Assembly: GCF_009828055.1 (NCBI RefSeq)
Contig: NZ_WTYB01000003.1
Coordinates: 213,642 to 277,641, forward strand
Length of the DNA: 64,000 nucleotides
Origin: Erythrobacter ramosus
GTDB lineage: Bacteria; Pseudomonadota; Alphaproteobacteria; Sphingomonadales; Sphingomonadaceae
Reading direction: 5' to 3'
In this document: positions 27,527-36,559 of the stretch, piece by piece
How positions within the stretch are numbered: position 1 is the stretch's first letter
Layout: each line of letters starts with the position of its first letter
Notes under the pieces: model-generated
Seen by the model: the letters and a program-made list of their open reading frames with translations, nothing else
Database searches by the model: none
What the model was told of the DNA's origin: nothing
Position numbers and translations under genes: made by a program

Positions 27527-28860
27527 TGGCTTCACGCCCCGCCACTCCGCGCCGCCTCGCGCGCACCTACGCCGCCGTGAATGTTGGGAGCTTCCGCATC
27601 TCGGCGATGATCATGGGCGAGACCGAGAACGGCGAATTGCAGGTGCTCGGCTCCGGCCACCGCGCCAGCGCCGGGATCAAGCGCGGCTATGTCACCGACA
27701 TGACCGCCGCCGCCCACGCGATCCGCGATGCGGTGGAACGCGCGGAGAAGAGCGCCAATACCCCGGTCAGAAGCGTCTGGATCGCTTGCGCCGGAGCTGG
27801 CCTCGCCAGCCACGTGGTCGCAGTCGATATCGAGATCGGCGGACGGCGGATCGAAGACGAGGATGTCGAGCAGCTGCTGATCCAGGCGCAGGACATGATC
27901 CAGCCCGACGGCCGCAAGGTACTTCATGCGCAGCCAGCGCATTACACGTTGGACGGGGCGCATGGCGTGGCGAACCCGCGCGGGCTTCATGCCGAGCGGC
28001 TGGGTGTCGATATTCATGTGATGCTGGCGGACGGCGCGCCGGTCCGGAACCTGACCGAAGCGGTGCAGAGCGCGCATCTCGAAGTCGAAGGCGTCGTGGC
28101 CGCGCCGCTGGCAGCGGGTCATGCCTGCCTCACGCCGGAAGAACGCGAACTCGGCGTGGCGCTGGTCGAAATCGGCGCGGACATCACCAATGTCGCGGTG
28201 TTTGCGGGCGGGATGCTGCTGGGCTTGCGCGCGGTGCCGATGGGGTCGGCGGACATCACCGATGCCATCGCCAGCAGCTTCGGCATCCGCCGTTCGCAAG
28301 CCGAGCGCCTCAAGTGCGTCGCTGGCTCGGCTATCGCCAGCCCGGCCGATCACCGCGAACTGATCCCGGTCAATGGCCCCGGAGAGGTTGGCGGCGAAGG
28401 TGGGGAGGGCGCGCCGGTCGGCCCACTGGCGCGCGGCGCGGACGACAAGAACCGCATTCTGCGCGCCGAACTGGTCGCGGTGGTGACGCAGCAGCTTTCC
28501 GTCCTGACCGGTGAGATCGGCAAAGCGCTCAAAAGCATGGGCTTTGCCGGATCCCGCGCGGGTCAGGTGGTGCTGACCGGCGGCGGGGCAGAGCTCGCCG
28601 GAATGGCCGATTTCATGCAGGGCGCGCTGGGGCAACCCGTGCGGCTTGGCCGTCCGCCGCAGCTGTCCGGGATGCCCGAAGCACACCACGCACCCGGCTT
28701 TGCAACGCTGGCGGGCCTGTGCCTCTATGCCGCCGAAGACCCGGTCGATATCCGCGCGGTGGGCGCTGGACGAGGCGGGGTGTACCGAGCGTTCGCACGC
28801 GAAACCGGGATCATGGCTCTGCTGGCGCGGCTGGTGCGGGCCGTGAAGGAGTATTTCTAG
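27526..28860 (+). CDS. ftsA: Cell division protein FtsA
   Basis: Actin-like ATPase that tethers FtsZ filaments to the membrane. The start is the ATG at 27526 in the TGATG overlap with ftsQ, preceded by AAGGGAG, giving 444 residues. Visible are YAAVNVGSFRISAMI (phosphate loop 1 region), the SHQQ-like 1C domain region around residues 85-160, and VVLTGGGAELAGM (adenosine motif). The C-terminal amphipathic segment LLARLVRAVKEYF fits the membrane-targeting helix. It is the last gene before the regulatory gap upstream of ftsZ. Confidence 0.95.
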   Translation: MASRPATPRRLARTYAAVNVGSFRISAMIMGETENGELQVLGSGHRASAGIKRGYVTDMTAAAHAIRDAVERAEKSANTPVRSVWIACAGAGLASHVVAVDIEIGGRRIEDEDVEQLLIQAQDMIQPDGRKVLHAQPAHYTLDGAHGVANPRGLHAERLGVDIHVMLADGAPVRNLTEAVQSAHLEVEGVVAAPLAAGHACLTPEERELGVALVEIGADITNVAVFAGGMLLGLRAVPMGSADITDAIASSFGIRRSQAERLKCVAGSAIASPADHRELIPVNGPGEVGGEGGEGAPVGPLARGADDKNRILRAELVAVVTQQLSVLTGEIGKALKSMGFAGSRAGQVVLTGGGAELAGMADFMQGALGQPVRLGRPPQLSGMPEAHHAPGFATLAGLCLYAAEDPVDIRAVGAGRGGVYRAFARETGIMALLARLVRAVKEYF

Positions 28861-28904
28861 CCGCGCCGCACAAGCTTCTGCCGATTGATGATCAGACCTT
28901 GCAC

Positions 28905-28913
28905 TGTGGATAA
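28905..28913 (-). promoter_or_regulatory. Perfect DnaA box upstream of ftsZ
   Basis: TGTGGATAA at 28905-28913 is the exact reverse complement of the consensus TTATCCACA. It lies 102 bases before the ftsZ ATG and about 12 bases before an AT-rich TATAAAAT (28926-28933), a plausible -10. No well-spaced -35 is visible. DnaA directly activates ftsZ in Caulobacter, which makes regulation by DnaA here plausible but untested. Confidence 0.55.
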
Positions 28914-29014
28914 GGACATCGTCGGTATAAAATATACATCGTGATTATGTCACAGACACTAACCGCGGGCCGTAGTATGAGAAATTCCTGCACCTGCGCC
29001 TGGAGGACAAGCTG

Positions 29015-30721
29015 ATGAGCATCAATATCGGACCCGCGGTGACTGACGATCTGCGTCCCCGCATCACCGTGATCGGGATCGGCGGGGCCGGCGGCAACGC
29101 GATTGCGAACATGATCGCTGCCGAAATTGAGGGCGTCGAATTCATTGTCGCCAACACCGATGCGCAGGCGCTCGCCACTTCACCGGCTGAGCGGCGCATC
29201 CAGCTCGGTCCGGACATCACTGGCGGCCTTGGCGCGGGCGCGCGTCCCGAGGTGGGCAAGGCTGCGGCGGAAGAAACCGTCGCCGAAATCGAAAGGGCGC
29301 TTGAAGGCGTCAATATGTGCTTCATCGCTGCTGGCATGGGCGGCGGCACTGGCACCGGCGCTGCGCCGGTGATCGCGGAAGCTGCGCGCCGCATGGGCGT
29401 GCTGACCGTCGGCGTTGTGACCAAGCCGTTTCTGTTCGAAGGCACCCGCCGGATGCGCGCGGCCGAAGCCGGGATCGAGGAGCTCCAGAGCCAGGTCGAC
29501 ACGCTGATTGTCATCCCCAACCAGAACCTGTTTCTGGTCGCCAAGGCGGAAACCACCTTCAAGGAAGCCTTCCAGCTGGCTGACGAAGTGCTCCAGCAGG
29601 GCGTGCGTTCGATCACCGATCTGATGGTGATGCCGGGCCTGATCAACCTCGACTTTGCCGACGTCCGCTCCGTCATGAGCGAGATGGGCAAGGCGATGAT
29701 GGGCACCGGTGAGGGCGAAGGTGAGAACCGCGCGCTCGACGCGGCCGAACAGGCGATTGCCAATCCGCTGCTCGACGGCGTCAGCATGGCCGGCGCGCGC
29801 GGGGTGATCATCTCGATCATTGGCGGCGAAGACATGCGCCTGCTCGAAGTCGATGAAGCCGCCAATCACATCCGCGAGCTGGTGGACGAAGACGCCAACA
29901 TCATCTGGGGCTCGGCATTCAACCCCGACCTCAAGGGCAAGATCCGCGTCTCGGTGGTTGCCACCGGGATCGAGCAGAGCGCGATCGGCCATGTCGAGCG
30001 TTCGCATTCGGTCTCGCTCGGCGCGTCGCGTGCACCCAAGCGTCCGGTGCTGGAGCTTTCGGAAGACGAAGGCCTCACCGAACTGCCGCCAGTGGACGAA
30101 GCGCCCGAGCCTGAAGCTCCGGCGGCCTATGAACCGCCTGCGGCTCCCGCACCCGCGCCCGCGCCCGTCAGCTATGACGAAGAAACGCTCGATCTGTCGG
30201 ACGAAGCGGAAGACGCCGATTACCCGCCCGCCGCGCCGTTCGAATTGAGCGGGATGCAGGCCGGTGACGACTACAGCAACGAATATGACGACGACGTCGA
30301 TGACATCGTCGATCCGCTCGCTGGGTTGCGCGGCGCGGACGAGGCCGGCCCTTATGGTGAGCCGGTGGCTACGGCCCCCGCGCCTGCCGCGGACAATGAA
30401 GGCACACTCGATCTCGGCGAAAGCTATTCCGCTTACGAGGACGAGCCCGTGCAAGACGATCTGCTCGCCAATGCTGACCGTCTGGCGGCGCAGGACCGTC
30501 CGGTCGAAGCCAAGCTTGGCGGCGGACGTCGCCGGTCGCTGCTGGGTGGCGGGAGCGAAGACGGTGGCAGCGGCGGCGGTTCGGGCGCCGGCAGCACGCT
30601 GTTCGAACGCATGGCCAACCTGTCGCGCAGCAACGCGCGCGATGACGAGGAAGATGATGACGGGGATGATGGCCCGGCGCTCAGCATTCCGCGCTTCCTT
30701 GGACGGCAGAACAACCAGTAA
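29015..30721 (+). CDS. ftsZ: Cell division GTPase FtsZ
   Basis: Tubulin-like GTPase that forms the Z ring. In this 568-residue protein the GTPase core spans about residues 15-330, with GIGGAGGNA, the tubulin signature MGGGTGTGA near residue 107 and the T7 loop [11 protein letters not shown] near 211. A long acidic, alanine/proline-rich linker (about residues 335-555) follows, then the conserved C-terminal peptide [13 protein letters not shown] that binds FtsA. Long linkers are typical of alphaproteobacteria. The ribosome-binding site is GGAGG in CTGGAGGACAAGCTG. Confidence 0.97.
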   Translation: MSINIGPAVTDDLRPRITVIGIGGAGGNAIANMIAAEIEGVEFIVANTDAQALATSPAERRIQLGPDITGGLGAGARPEVGKAAAEETVAEIERALEGVNMCFIAAGMGGGTGTGAAPVIAEAARRMGVLTVGVVTKPFLFEGTRRMRAAEAGIEELQSQVDTLIVIPNQNLFLVAKAETTFKEAFQLADEVLQQGVRSITDLMVMPGLINLDFADVRSVMSEMGKAMMGTGEGEGENRALDAAEQAIANPLLDGVSMAGARGVIISIIGGEDMRLLEVDEAANHIRELVDEDANIIWGSAFNPDLKGKIRVSVVATGIEQSAIGHVERSHSVSLGASRAPKRPVLELSEDEGLTELPPVDEAPEPEAPAAYEPPAAPAPAPAPVSYDEETLDLSDEAEDADYPPAAPFELSGMQAGDDYSNEYDDDVDDIVDPLAGLRGADEAGPYGEPVATAPAPAADNEGTLDLGESYSAYEDEPVQDDLLANADRLAAQDRPVEAKLGGGRRRSLLGGGSEDGGSGGGSGAGSTLFERMANLSRSNARDDEEDDDGDDGPALSIPRFLGRQNNQ

Positions 30722-30742
30722 CCCACGGCCGTAACGCCGTCC

Positions 30743-30773
30743 GGCGCGCGTGCGGCGCTGTTGGTCGCGCGCC
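30743..30773 (+). terminator. Candidate hairpin after ftsZ
   Basis: GGCGCGCG at 30743-30750 is complementary to CGCGCGCC at 30766-30773, with a 15-base loop. There is no T run after it, so it is a weak candidate for an intrinsic terminator. Confidence 0.3.
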
Positions 30774-30814
30774 GCCGCCGGGCCACTGGCGGGCGGCGAC
30801 AGGCACGCTAGAGC

Positions 30815-32281
30815 ATGACCATGGTGTCGCGCCTTTCCATACTGGCTTTAAGTGCTGCCCTGTTTGGCGGCCTGCCTGCTAGCGTGGCGGCGCAGGAGAC
30901 GATTTCCCGACCCGTCGTGCAGGCGCTCCCCGCGCCCGAAGTCCAGCGTCTCAACCGCGCGCTGGTGGCGCTGGCCAAGACGCCGCGTGACCGCGATGCC
31001 TTGATCGAGGCAGGGCAGGCATCCCTCGGCGTCGACGATCTGGAAGCGGCGATCGGGTTCTTTGGCCGCGCGGCGGACGTCGATCCAGGGCATCCCGGTG
31101 CTGCGTTGGGGCTGGGCTCGGTCTATCTGCGCGCAGGCCGTGCGGGCGAGGCGTTGCAGCAATTCGAACGTGCATTGGCGGGCGGGGCGGATGAGCGTGC
31201 CGTGCTGACCGATCAGGCGCTCAGTTTCGATCTCATCGGCGAACAGGCTACGGCGCAGACCACATATGCCCGTGCGCTCGCGCTTGATGCCGGCAATGAC
31301 GAGGCGCGCCGCAGACTCGCAGTCAGTTTCGCGATTTCCGGCAATCGCGCGCGGTTTGAAGAGACACTGCGGCCCTTGCTCGACAAGCGCGATATGGCTG
31401 CACAGCGCGCGCGCGCCTTCGGCCTTGCGATCATGGGCGAAAGCGACCGCGCAACCCTGATTGTCGAGCAGGTGATGCCGCGCGATCTGGCGACCCGGCT
31501 GGTGCCCTACCTCGGTTACATGCCGCGCCTGACCAAGCCGCAGCAAGCCGCCGCCGCCAATCTCGGAATCTTCCCGCGCGCCGCCGATATCGGGCGCGAC
31601 GATCCGCGCCTTGCGCGCTTTGCCGCTGAGGAACGGGCAGGGAGTCGGCTGGCCCCGTCCGGCCCGTTGCTTGACTCGCGGACCGTTCCCCCAGTTGCCC
31701 AGACGCCCGCACCTGTGCCTTTGCCTGCGCCTGAGCCGACACGGGTCGCGACCGTCGCTCCGGTCACTGTCACAACGGTCGCGGCAGTCCTGCCCGCGCC
31801 GCCCCCGGTTGCTGCGCCGCTTCCGCCGCCCCCTTCGCCGCCCGCCGCCCCTGTGCGCGTGGCCGATGCCTTTGCCGACCTCGTCAACGCCCCGCTCCCC
31901 GATGCGCGGGTCAGCGGTGATGCGGTCGATATTTCGCGAATCACGGTGAAGCGCGAACTGCCGCCGCCGCCGCCTGAAAAAGCCAAACCGAAGGAACCGC
32001 CCAAGCCGGTCCACCCCAGCCGCGTCTGGGTGCAGGTGGCGACCGGCAAGAACGTCAAGGCGCTCGGGTTCGATTGGCGGCGCATCGCGAAGGAGGGCGG
32101 CGCGCCGCTCGCCAAGCTCAAGCCGTACACCACCCGCTGGGGCGAGGCGAACCGCTTGCTGGCCGGGCCGATCGACAATCGTGACAAGGCCCAGGCCCTG
32201 CTGCGCGAGCTCAAGGCCAAGGGGATCGACAGCTTCCTCTATGTGAGCCCAGAAGGCGAAGAAATTCAGCCAGTTAAATAG
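30815..32281 (+). CDS. TPR and SPOR domain secreted protein
   Basis: A 488-residue protein with a signal peptide (LSILALSAALFGGLPASVAAQ). TPR-like helices follow at about residues 45-200 (ALIEAGQASLGVDDLEAAIGFFGRAADVDPGHPGAALGLGSVYLRAG). A proline-rich linker (about 285-345) leads to a C-terminal SPOR domain (RVWVQVATGKN to GIDSFLYVSPEG). SPOR domains bind denuded septal glycans, so a division or cell-wall remodelling role next to ftsZ is likely. The first ATG at 30815 or the one at 30821 may be used. The exact partner is unknown. Confidence 0.87.
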   Translation: MTMVSRLSILALSAALFGGLPASVAAQETISRPVVQALPAPEVQRLNRALVALAKTPRDRDALIEAGQASLGVDDLEAAIGFFGRAADVDPGHPGAALGLGSVYLRAGRAGEALQQFERALAGGADERAVLTDQALSFDLIGEQATAQTTYARALALDAGNDEARRRLAVSFAISGNRARFEETLRPLLDKRDMAAQRARAFGLAIMGESDRATLIVEQVMPRDLATRLVPYLGYMPRLTKPQQAAAANLGIFPRAADIGRDDPRLARFAAEERAGSRLAPSGPLLDSRTVPPVAQTPAPVPLPAPEPTRVATVAPVTVTTVAAVLPAPPPVAAPLPPPPSPPAAPVRVADAFADLVNAPLPDARVSGDAVDISRITVKRELPPPPPEKAKPKEPPKPVHPSRVWVQVATGKNVKALGFDWRRIAKEGGAPLAKLKPYTTRWGEANRLLAGPIDNRDKAQALLRELKAKGIDSFLYVSPEGEEIQPVK

Positions 32282-32455
32282 AGTTTTCCGCCATCTGTGC
32301 ACGATCTTTGCACAGGCTTTGCACAGCTCTATCCGGTTCTCCCCAGCCGCCCTGACGTGGGCGATTGCCAACCACACCCCAACCCGTTCATGCGTTGCCC
32401 CAATGGTGCAAACGACCCTCCCTCCCGCGTTCCCCCGGCCATGAGAGTGCAAGAC

Positions 32456-32947
32456 ATGGACTATTCCGCCGAGGACGATGCCGCCCCCGTCGAAATGCTC
32501 GCCAGCCTGTTTGCCGCGCGCGGATGGCCGTGTGAACTGGTCTCGGATGACGAGATGACCGGCGAAGTGCAGGGCAGCTGGGCCAATTACCAGCTGCGCG
32601 CGATCTGGCGGGCCGAAGACGGTGTGCTTCAGTTCCTGTGCCTCCCCGATATTCGCGTGACGGAGGACAAGCGCGGGGCGGCCTATGAACTGCTGTGCCT
32701 CGTCAACGAACAGGTGTGGCTCGGCCATTTCGATATCTGGTCGAACGGCGACGTGCTGCTCTACCGCCACGGCGCGCTGCTGGGTGATCACGGGCGGTTG
32801 AGCATCGACATGGCGCAGGCGCTGGTCGAATGCGCGATCGACGAATGTGACCGGTTCTACCCGGCGTTCCAGTTTGTGCTGTGGGGCGGCAAGACACCGC
32901 GCGAGGCACTTGATGCGGCGATGGTTGACGCTGCGGGCGAGGCCTGA
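32456..32947 (+). CDS. YbjN domain protein
   Basis: An acidic cytoplasmic protein of about 163 residues with a YbjN/type III secretion chaperone-like fold: VEMLASLFAARGWPCELVSDDEMTGEVQGSW, YELLCLVNEQVWLGHFDIWSNGDVLLYRHGALL and ECAIDECDRFYPAFQFVLWGGKTPREAL. The function of the family is not settled. I chose the ATG at 32456 because GAGAG lies upstream; the ATG at 32441 is an alternative. The gap before it (32282-32455) contains tandem TTTGCACAG units at 32300-32326 of unknown meaning. proC follows after 13 bases. Confidence 0.8.
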   Translation: MDYSAEDDAAPVEMLASLFAARGWPCELVSDDEMTGEVQGSWANYQLRAIWRAEDGVLQFLCLPDIRVTEDKRGAAYELLCLVNEQVWLGHFDIWSNGDVLLYRHGALLGDHGRLSIDMAQALVECAIDECDRFYPAFQFVLWGGKTPREALDAAMVDAAGEA

Positions 32948-32960
32948 GAGCCTGCCTCGC

Positions 32961-33761
32961 ATGACACAGAAGCTTCTCATCATCGGCTGCGGCAATATGG
33001 GCGGAGCGATGCTGGCCGGGTGGCTGGCCGCGGGCGAAAACCCAGCGCGGTTTGCGGTGCTCGATCCCGCTTTGCCCGAGGCGCCGGACGGCGTGGCGCT
33101 CTATCGCAGCGCGGAAGAGGCCGCAGGCGCGGGGCATGACGCTGTTCTGCTCGGGTTCAAGCCGCAGCAATTGGGGGCGCTCGGGCCGGGGCTTCAGGCG
33201 CTGACGGGCGAGGGTGTTTCGGTATATTCGTTGCTCGCCGGGATCATGCTCGGCCAGCTCGGACACGCCTTCCCGCACGCCGCCGCCCATGTCCGGGTGA
33301 TGCCGAACCTTGCTGCGCGCATCAACAAGTCACCGGTGATCCTGTGCGAGGCCGGACTTGACGAGGCGGCACGCACCGCCGCCTTCGCTCTGTTTGACAC
33401 GCTCGGCAGCGCAGTGTGGCTGGGGGACGAGGCGCAATTCGATCTCGTCACAGCGCTCGCCGGATCGGGGCCGGGTTTTGTCTATCGCTTTATCGACGCG
33501 CTGGCGGGTGCGGCCATCGACCTCGGGCTGGACGAGAGCACCGCCGCCAGCCTCGCGCTCGCCACGGTCGAAGGCGCGGCAGCCTTGGCTGCGGCATCGG
33601 ATGTCGGGCCGGCCACGCTCGCCGACCGGGTCGCCAGCCCCGGCGGGATGACCCGCGAAGGCCTCAACGTGCTCGACGAAAACGCGGCCCTGCGCCGCTT
33701 GCTGGCCGACACTTTGCGGGCCACCCGCGACAAGGGTGCGGCGCTGTCGAAAGGCAGTTAA
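32961..33761 (+). CDS. proC: Pyrroline-5-carboxylate reductase
   Basis: Reduces pyrroline-5-carboxylate to proline, the last step of proline synthesis. This 266-residue protein has the N-terminal Rossmann motif LLIIGCGNMGGAMLAG, VMPNLAARINKS in the middle and the C-terminal P5CR signature LADRVASPGGMTREGLNVL. Another gene of the same pathway, proB, is at 39.7 kb. It is probably co-transcribed with the YbjN gene just upstream. Confidence 0.95.
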   Translation: MTQKLLIIGCGNMGGAMLAGWLAAGENPARFAVLDPALPEAPDGVALYRSAEEAAGAGHDAVLLGFKPQQLGALGPGLQALTGEGVSVYSLLAGIMLGQLGHAFPHAAAHVRVMPNLAARINKSPVILCEAGLDEAARTAAFALFDTLGSAVWLGDEAQFDLVTALAGSGPGFVYRFIDALAGAAIDLGLDESTAASLALATVEGAAALAAASDVGPATLADRVASPGGMTREGLNVLDENAALRRLLADTLRATRDKGAALSKGS

Positions 33762-33902
33762 GATTAACATCGGTTAAGCTGAACCAATTGCGCGCTTTGC
33801 AATCCGGTTTCGCTTGAAATGCGCCGAGGAAACTCCGATATTCCCTCCATTGGAGAGCGCGGGCGTTTCCGCGCTCCGATAGGAAAGGCTAAGGGTTTCG
33901 CA

Positions 33903-34649
33903 ATGGCTGACTGGAATGACACCTCGCGCAATGCGCAGCGTATGGGCTCCGTGCCCCGCGCCGGAGGCGACGTCGCCGGCCGCGCAAGCTATGACGAGGG
34001 CCTGCGCAAGCACATGCTCTCGATCTACAATTACATGACGTCGGGCATCCTGCTGACCGGGATTGTCGCGCTGCTGGCCTTCACCAGTGGTGTGGCGGAG
34101 ACCATCTTCACCGGCGGTATCCTGCGCTGGATCGTCGCGCTGTCGCCGATGGCCGTCGTCTTTGCGATGAGCTTTGGCGCCAACCGCTTCAGCACCGCTA
34201 CGCTCCAGCTGATGTTCTGGGGCTTCGCCACGCTGATGGGCCTGTCGCTCTCGTCGATCTTCCTAGTTTACACCGGCGGCTCGATCGCCACGACCTTCTT
34301 CGCCACGTCGGCGGCCTTTGCCGGCCTGTCGCTCTATGGCTACACGACCAAGCGGAGCCTGTCCGGCATGGGCAGCTTCCTGATCATGGGCGTGATCGGC
34401 CTGATTGTGGCGATGGTCATCAACCTGTTCCTGCAGAGCCCTGCGTTCCATTACGCCATCAGCTTCATCGGCGTGCTGATCTTCGCAGGTCTTACCGCCT
34501 ATGACACGCAGCGACTGAAGACCGAGTATGAGTATCTGCGCGGCACCGAGTTTGCCGGCAAGGCCGTCGTGCTCGGCGCGCTGAGCCTCTATCTGGACTT
34601 CATCAACATGTTCCAGTTCCTGCTGAGCTTCCTCGGCAACCGGGAATAA
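33903..34649 (+). CDS. Bax inhibitor-1/YccA family membrane protein
   Basis: A 248-residue, seven-helix membrane protein of the BI-1 (TMBIM) family. Bacterial members include calcium-leak and FtsH-regulating proteins. Signatures are RKHMLSIYNYMTSGILLTG at the start of the membrane domain and ALSLYLDFINMFQFLLSFLG at the end, with YDTQRLK between. I used the ATG at 33903; an upstream open extension lacks support. Its 141-base leader holds a stem-loop (GAGCGCGG with CCGCGCTC, about 33857-33878). A strong terminator follows the gene. Confidence 0.92.
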   Translation: MADWNDTSRNAQRMGSVPRAGGDVAGRASYDEGLRKHMLSIYNYMTSGILLTGIVALLAFTSGVAETIFTGGILRWIVALSPMAVVFAMSFGANRFSTATLQLMFWGFATLMGLSLSSIFLVYTGGSIATTFFATSAAFAGLSLYGYTTKRSLSGMGSFLIMGVIGLIVAMVINLFLQSPAFHYAISFIGVLIFAGLTAYDTQRLKTEYEYLRGTEFAGKAVVLGALSLYLDFINMFQFLLSFLGNRE

Positions 34650-34695
34650 CTAATCTGGATCAGGCAGAAGCCTGACACAGGTGTTGAAATGTCGG

Positions 34696-34730
34696 ATGCC
34701 CGGGGCCTTCCATAGGCTCCGGGCATTTGC
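34696..34730 (+). terminator. Intrinsic terminator after the BI-1 gene
   Basis: A 13-bp stem, ATGCCCGGGGCCT at 34696-34708 and AGGCTCCGGGCAT at 34714-34726 with one G-U pair, closes a five-base loop and is followed by TTGCTTTG. It is the clearest intrinsic terminator in the window. Confidence 0.75.
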
Positions 34731-34839
34731 TTTGTCCGCCGGGGCGGCTATCTCGGACGCTTAAGGTTGGAGCAAGCCGGGGACGCACATGCTTATCCCG
34801 CCAGTGGCAGCACAGCCCGCAGCAGGAGAGGTTATTTCA

Positions 34840-35766
34840 ATGAGCGCGGCCCCGCACACGTCCCCGTCCCCGTCATTGGCGCAGGAACGCACCAGCGCGC
34901 GCACGCCGTTCGGCTTGGCGATCACCACTCTGGCCATGGGCGGCGCGTTGCTCGCAGCCTGTGCTACCCCGGCACCGCCGCCGCCTCCGCCGCCCCCGCC
35001 GCCGCCCGCCCCGGTGGTGGTCGAGGCCGTGCCTTACCGCCCGCTTCCGCCCGGCGGCGCGCATTATGTGATGGATATTCCTCCGCGCGGGCCTGATGGG
35101 CGGCGCGTCACCGTCAACAGCAACCTGTCGGATGACCAGCTGATCTGGAACCTGCGCTCGGCTTGGAATGTCGCGGCGCTCAATTGCCTCACGGCCGAAT
35201 ATGAGCCGATCCTCGAAGGTTATCGCGCCTTCCTGACCAAGAACGTCAAATCGCTGAAGGCCGTGAATGACCGGCTCGAGAAGAGCTACACCAGCCGCTT
35301 CCGGGTCCGCCGCGATGCGATGGTGGCGCGCGATGGCTACACCACGCAGGTCTACAACTTCTTCGCCGAACCCGCTGCCCGCGCTGGCTTCTGCCGCGCC
35401 ACGCTCGACGTGGCGAACCGCGCTCTGGCCGCACCGCCGACAGATGTGCTCGCCTTTGCCCGTGCCAATTTTGATGGGCTGCTGATGCCGTTCGATCAGT
35501 TCTTCACTGATTACGAGGCCTATCAGCAAGCCTCAGCGACATGGGACGACAAGTGGGGCACGCTTTATGGCGCCTCGCAGCCCGGCTGGGTTGCCGTGCA
35601 GCAGGCCCGCGCCAGCGGCTTCGTCGTGCCGAGCGTCGCGGTGCAGACCGTGATCGACCCTGTGACCGGGCTTCCGGTCCCGGTGATCCCGGTCAATGAG
35701 GGTGTGGTATCGCAGCCGATCATTGAACCGATGGCCACTCCGCCGAAGGGCAAATCCGGCCAATAA
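34840..35766 (+). CDS. Predicted lipoprotein with polyproline stretch
   Basis: A 308-residue protein with a long basic signal region ending in a lipobox (GGALLAACATP), followed by eleven prolines with no other residue between them, then a soluble domain of about 230 residues. The soluble part contains WNVAALNCLTAEYEPILEGYRAFL and RAGFCRATLDVANRAL and is likely helical. The tail repeats short proline motifs (VIDPVTGLPVPVIPVNEG). The ATG at 34840 has AGGAGAGG upstream; a longer frame from 34789 does not. I recognise no named family. Confidence 0.8.
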   Translation: MSAAPHTSPSPSLAQERTSARTPFGLAITTLAMGGALLAACATPAPPPPPPPPPPPAPVVVEAVPYRPLPPGGAHYVMDIPPRGPDGRRVTVNSNLSDDQLIWNLRSAWNVAALNCLTAEYEPILEGYRAFLTKNVKSLKAVNDRLEKSYTSRFRVRRDAMVARDGYTTQVYNFFAEPAARAGFCRATLDVANRALAAPPTDVLAFARANFDGLLMPFDQFFTDYEAYQQASATWDDKWGTLYGASQPGWVAVQQARASGFVVPSVAVQTVIDPVTGLPVPVIPVNEGVVSQPIIEPMATPPKGKSGQ

Positions 35767-35803
35767 GTGCGCGGCGGGAGGGTTGCAGGCAGCAAATCTT
35801 GCG

Positions 35804-35832
35804 TTGCAAGGGCCTGCGCTTCTCGCTAATGC
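35804..35832 (+). promoter_or_regulatory. Candidate promoter for tRNA-Ala
   Basis: TTGCAA (35804-35809) and TAATGC (35827-35832) are separated by exactly 17 bases, 53 bases before the tRNA gene. The match to the -35/-10 consensus is moderate. Confidence 0.35.
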
Positions 35833-35885
35833 GCGCGCTCGCCCGCTCCCCGGCACCGCCGGTGGCGGGCGCGAAAACCTGGAAC

Positions 35886-35958
<73 letters not shown>

Positions 35959-35961
<3 letters not shown>

Positions 35962-35987
35962 GTTTTCAGGCTTCGCATGAAAACTGG
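35959..35987 (+). terminator. Perfect 10-bp hairpin starting at the tRNA CCA end
   Basis: CCAGTTTTCA (35959-35968) is the exact reverse complement of TGAAAACTGG (35978-35987), with a nine-base loop. The 5' arm begins with the encoded CCA of the tRNA. No clean T run follows, only CCTTGTTTTC, so it may act in termination, in 3'-end processing, or be a remnant of insertion at the tRNA end. Confidence 0.45.
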
Positions 35988-36250
35988 ATTCCTTGTTTTC
36001 GCCCTCAGACGCCGGGCGCGGGTGTTTTTTGTTTTCCCTCAAACGCCGGGCGGCGGACGTCCGTCCGCCTTGGCTCCGCCGCATAAGCGGCGACGCGCGG
36101 TCGCGCTTGCGGCGCTGCACGCCGGAGGTACACCCATCCACTGTTGAGATTTGGCGCTGTAACGGCGCATAGCGCCGCAAGGCCGACCGGCCGCCCGCAG
36201 CGATGCTGGCGCAGCCAGCGTGAGCGAGGATTGCGCTCGCGGAGACGAGC
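35988..36250. other. Gene-free palindrome-rich stretch between the tRNA and the riboswitch
   Basis: No credible gene is seen here. It contains a 17-base imperfect direct repeat (36002-36018 and 36036-36052, sharing CCCTCA then ACGCCGGGCG). It also has a palindrome GGCGGACG-TC-CGTCCGCC near 36051-36068 and several short stems such as GCCGC/GCGGC. A TGTTTTTTGTTTT run at 36023-36035 could complete a terminator for the tRNA transcript. Confidence 0.4.
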
Positions 36251-36261
36251 GCCTAAACAAA

Positions 36262-36432
36262 CAACGCGCCAAGGTAACGGGAATGCGGTTTGATTCCGCA
36301 GCTGTCCCTGCAACTGTAAGCGGTGAGTATCAGGTAGCGCGCCCCGAAAGGGGCAGCCACTGGAGCAGCAATGCTCTGGGAAGGTGAGTACCGGATGCGC
36401 TGATCCGTGAGCCAGGAGACCGACCGGGGCGT
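36262..36432 (+). ncRNA. Cobalamin (AdoCbl) riboswitch
   Basis: The order of conserved blocks matches the B12 riboswitch: AAGGTAACGGGAATGCGG near 36271-36288, CTGTCCCTGCAACTGTAAGCGG at 36302-36323, the GAAGGTGAGTACCGG-type segment near 36380-36393, and the B12 box AGCCAGGAGACC at 36410-36421. It lies about 130 bases upstream of the TonB-dependent receptor gene. Beyond it, TGTCGCTC (36432-36439) can pair with GAGCGACA (36488-36495), a possible part of the expression platform. Binding of adenosylcobalamin would be expected to switch off btuB. Confidence 0.92.
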
Positions 36433-36559
36433 GTCGCTCTTTGCTTGGCTCAGGGATTGGTCAGGCGCGGAAAAACACTTCTGTTGTGAGCGACATCACC
36501 GGGCTGTGAGGGATGGGATCCCCTCGCGGCCTTCATGTTGCTGATGACGGGAGGAATCC

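Noticed and set aside
33766..33779. TTAA-N6-TTAA near the proC/BI-1 gap, similar to a CtrA site
   Set aside because: The CtrA full site needs seven bases between the TTAA halves; here there are six and no other CtrA features were seen.
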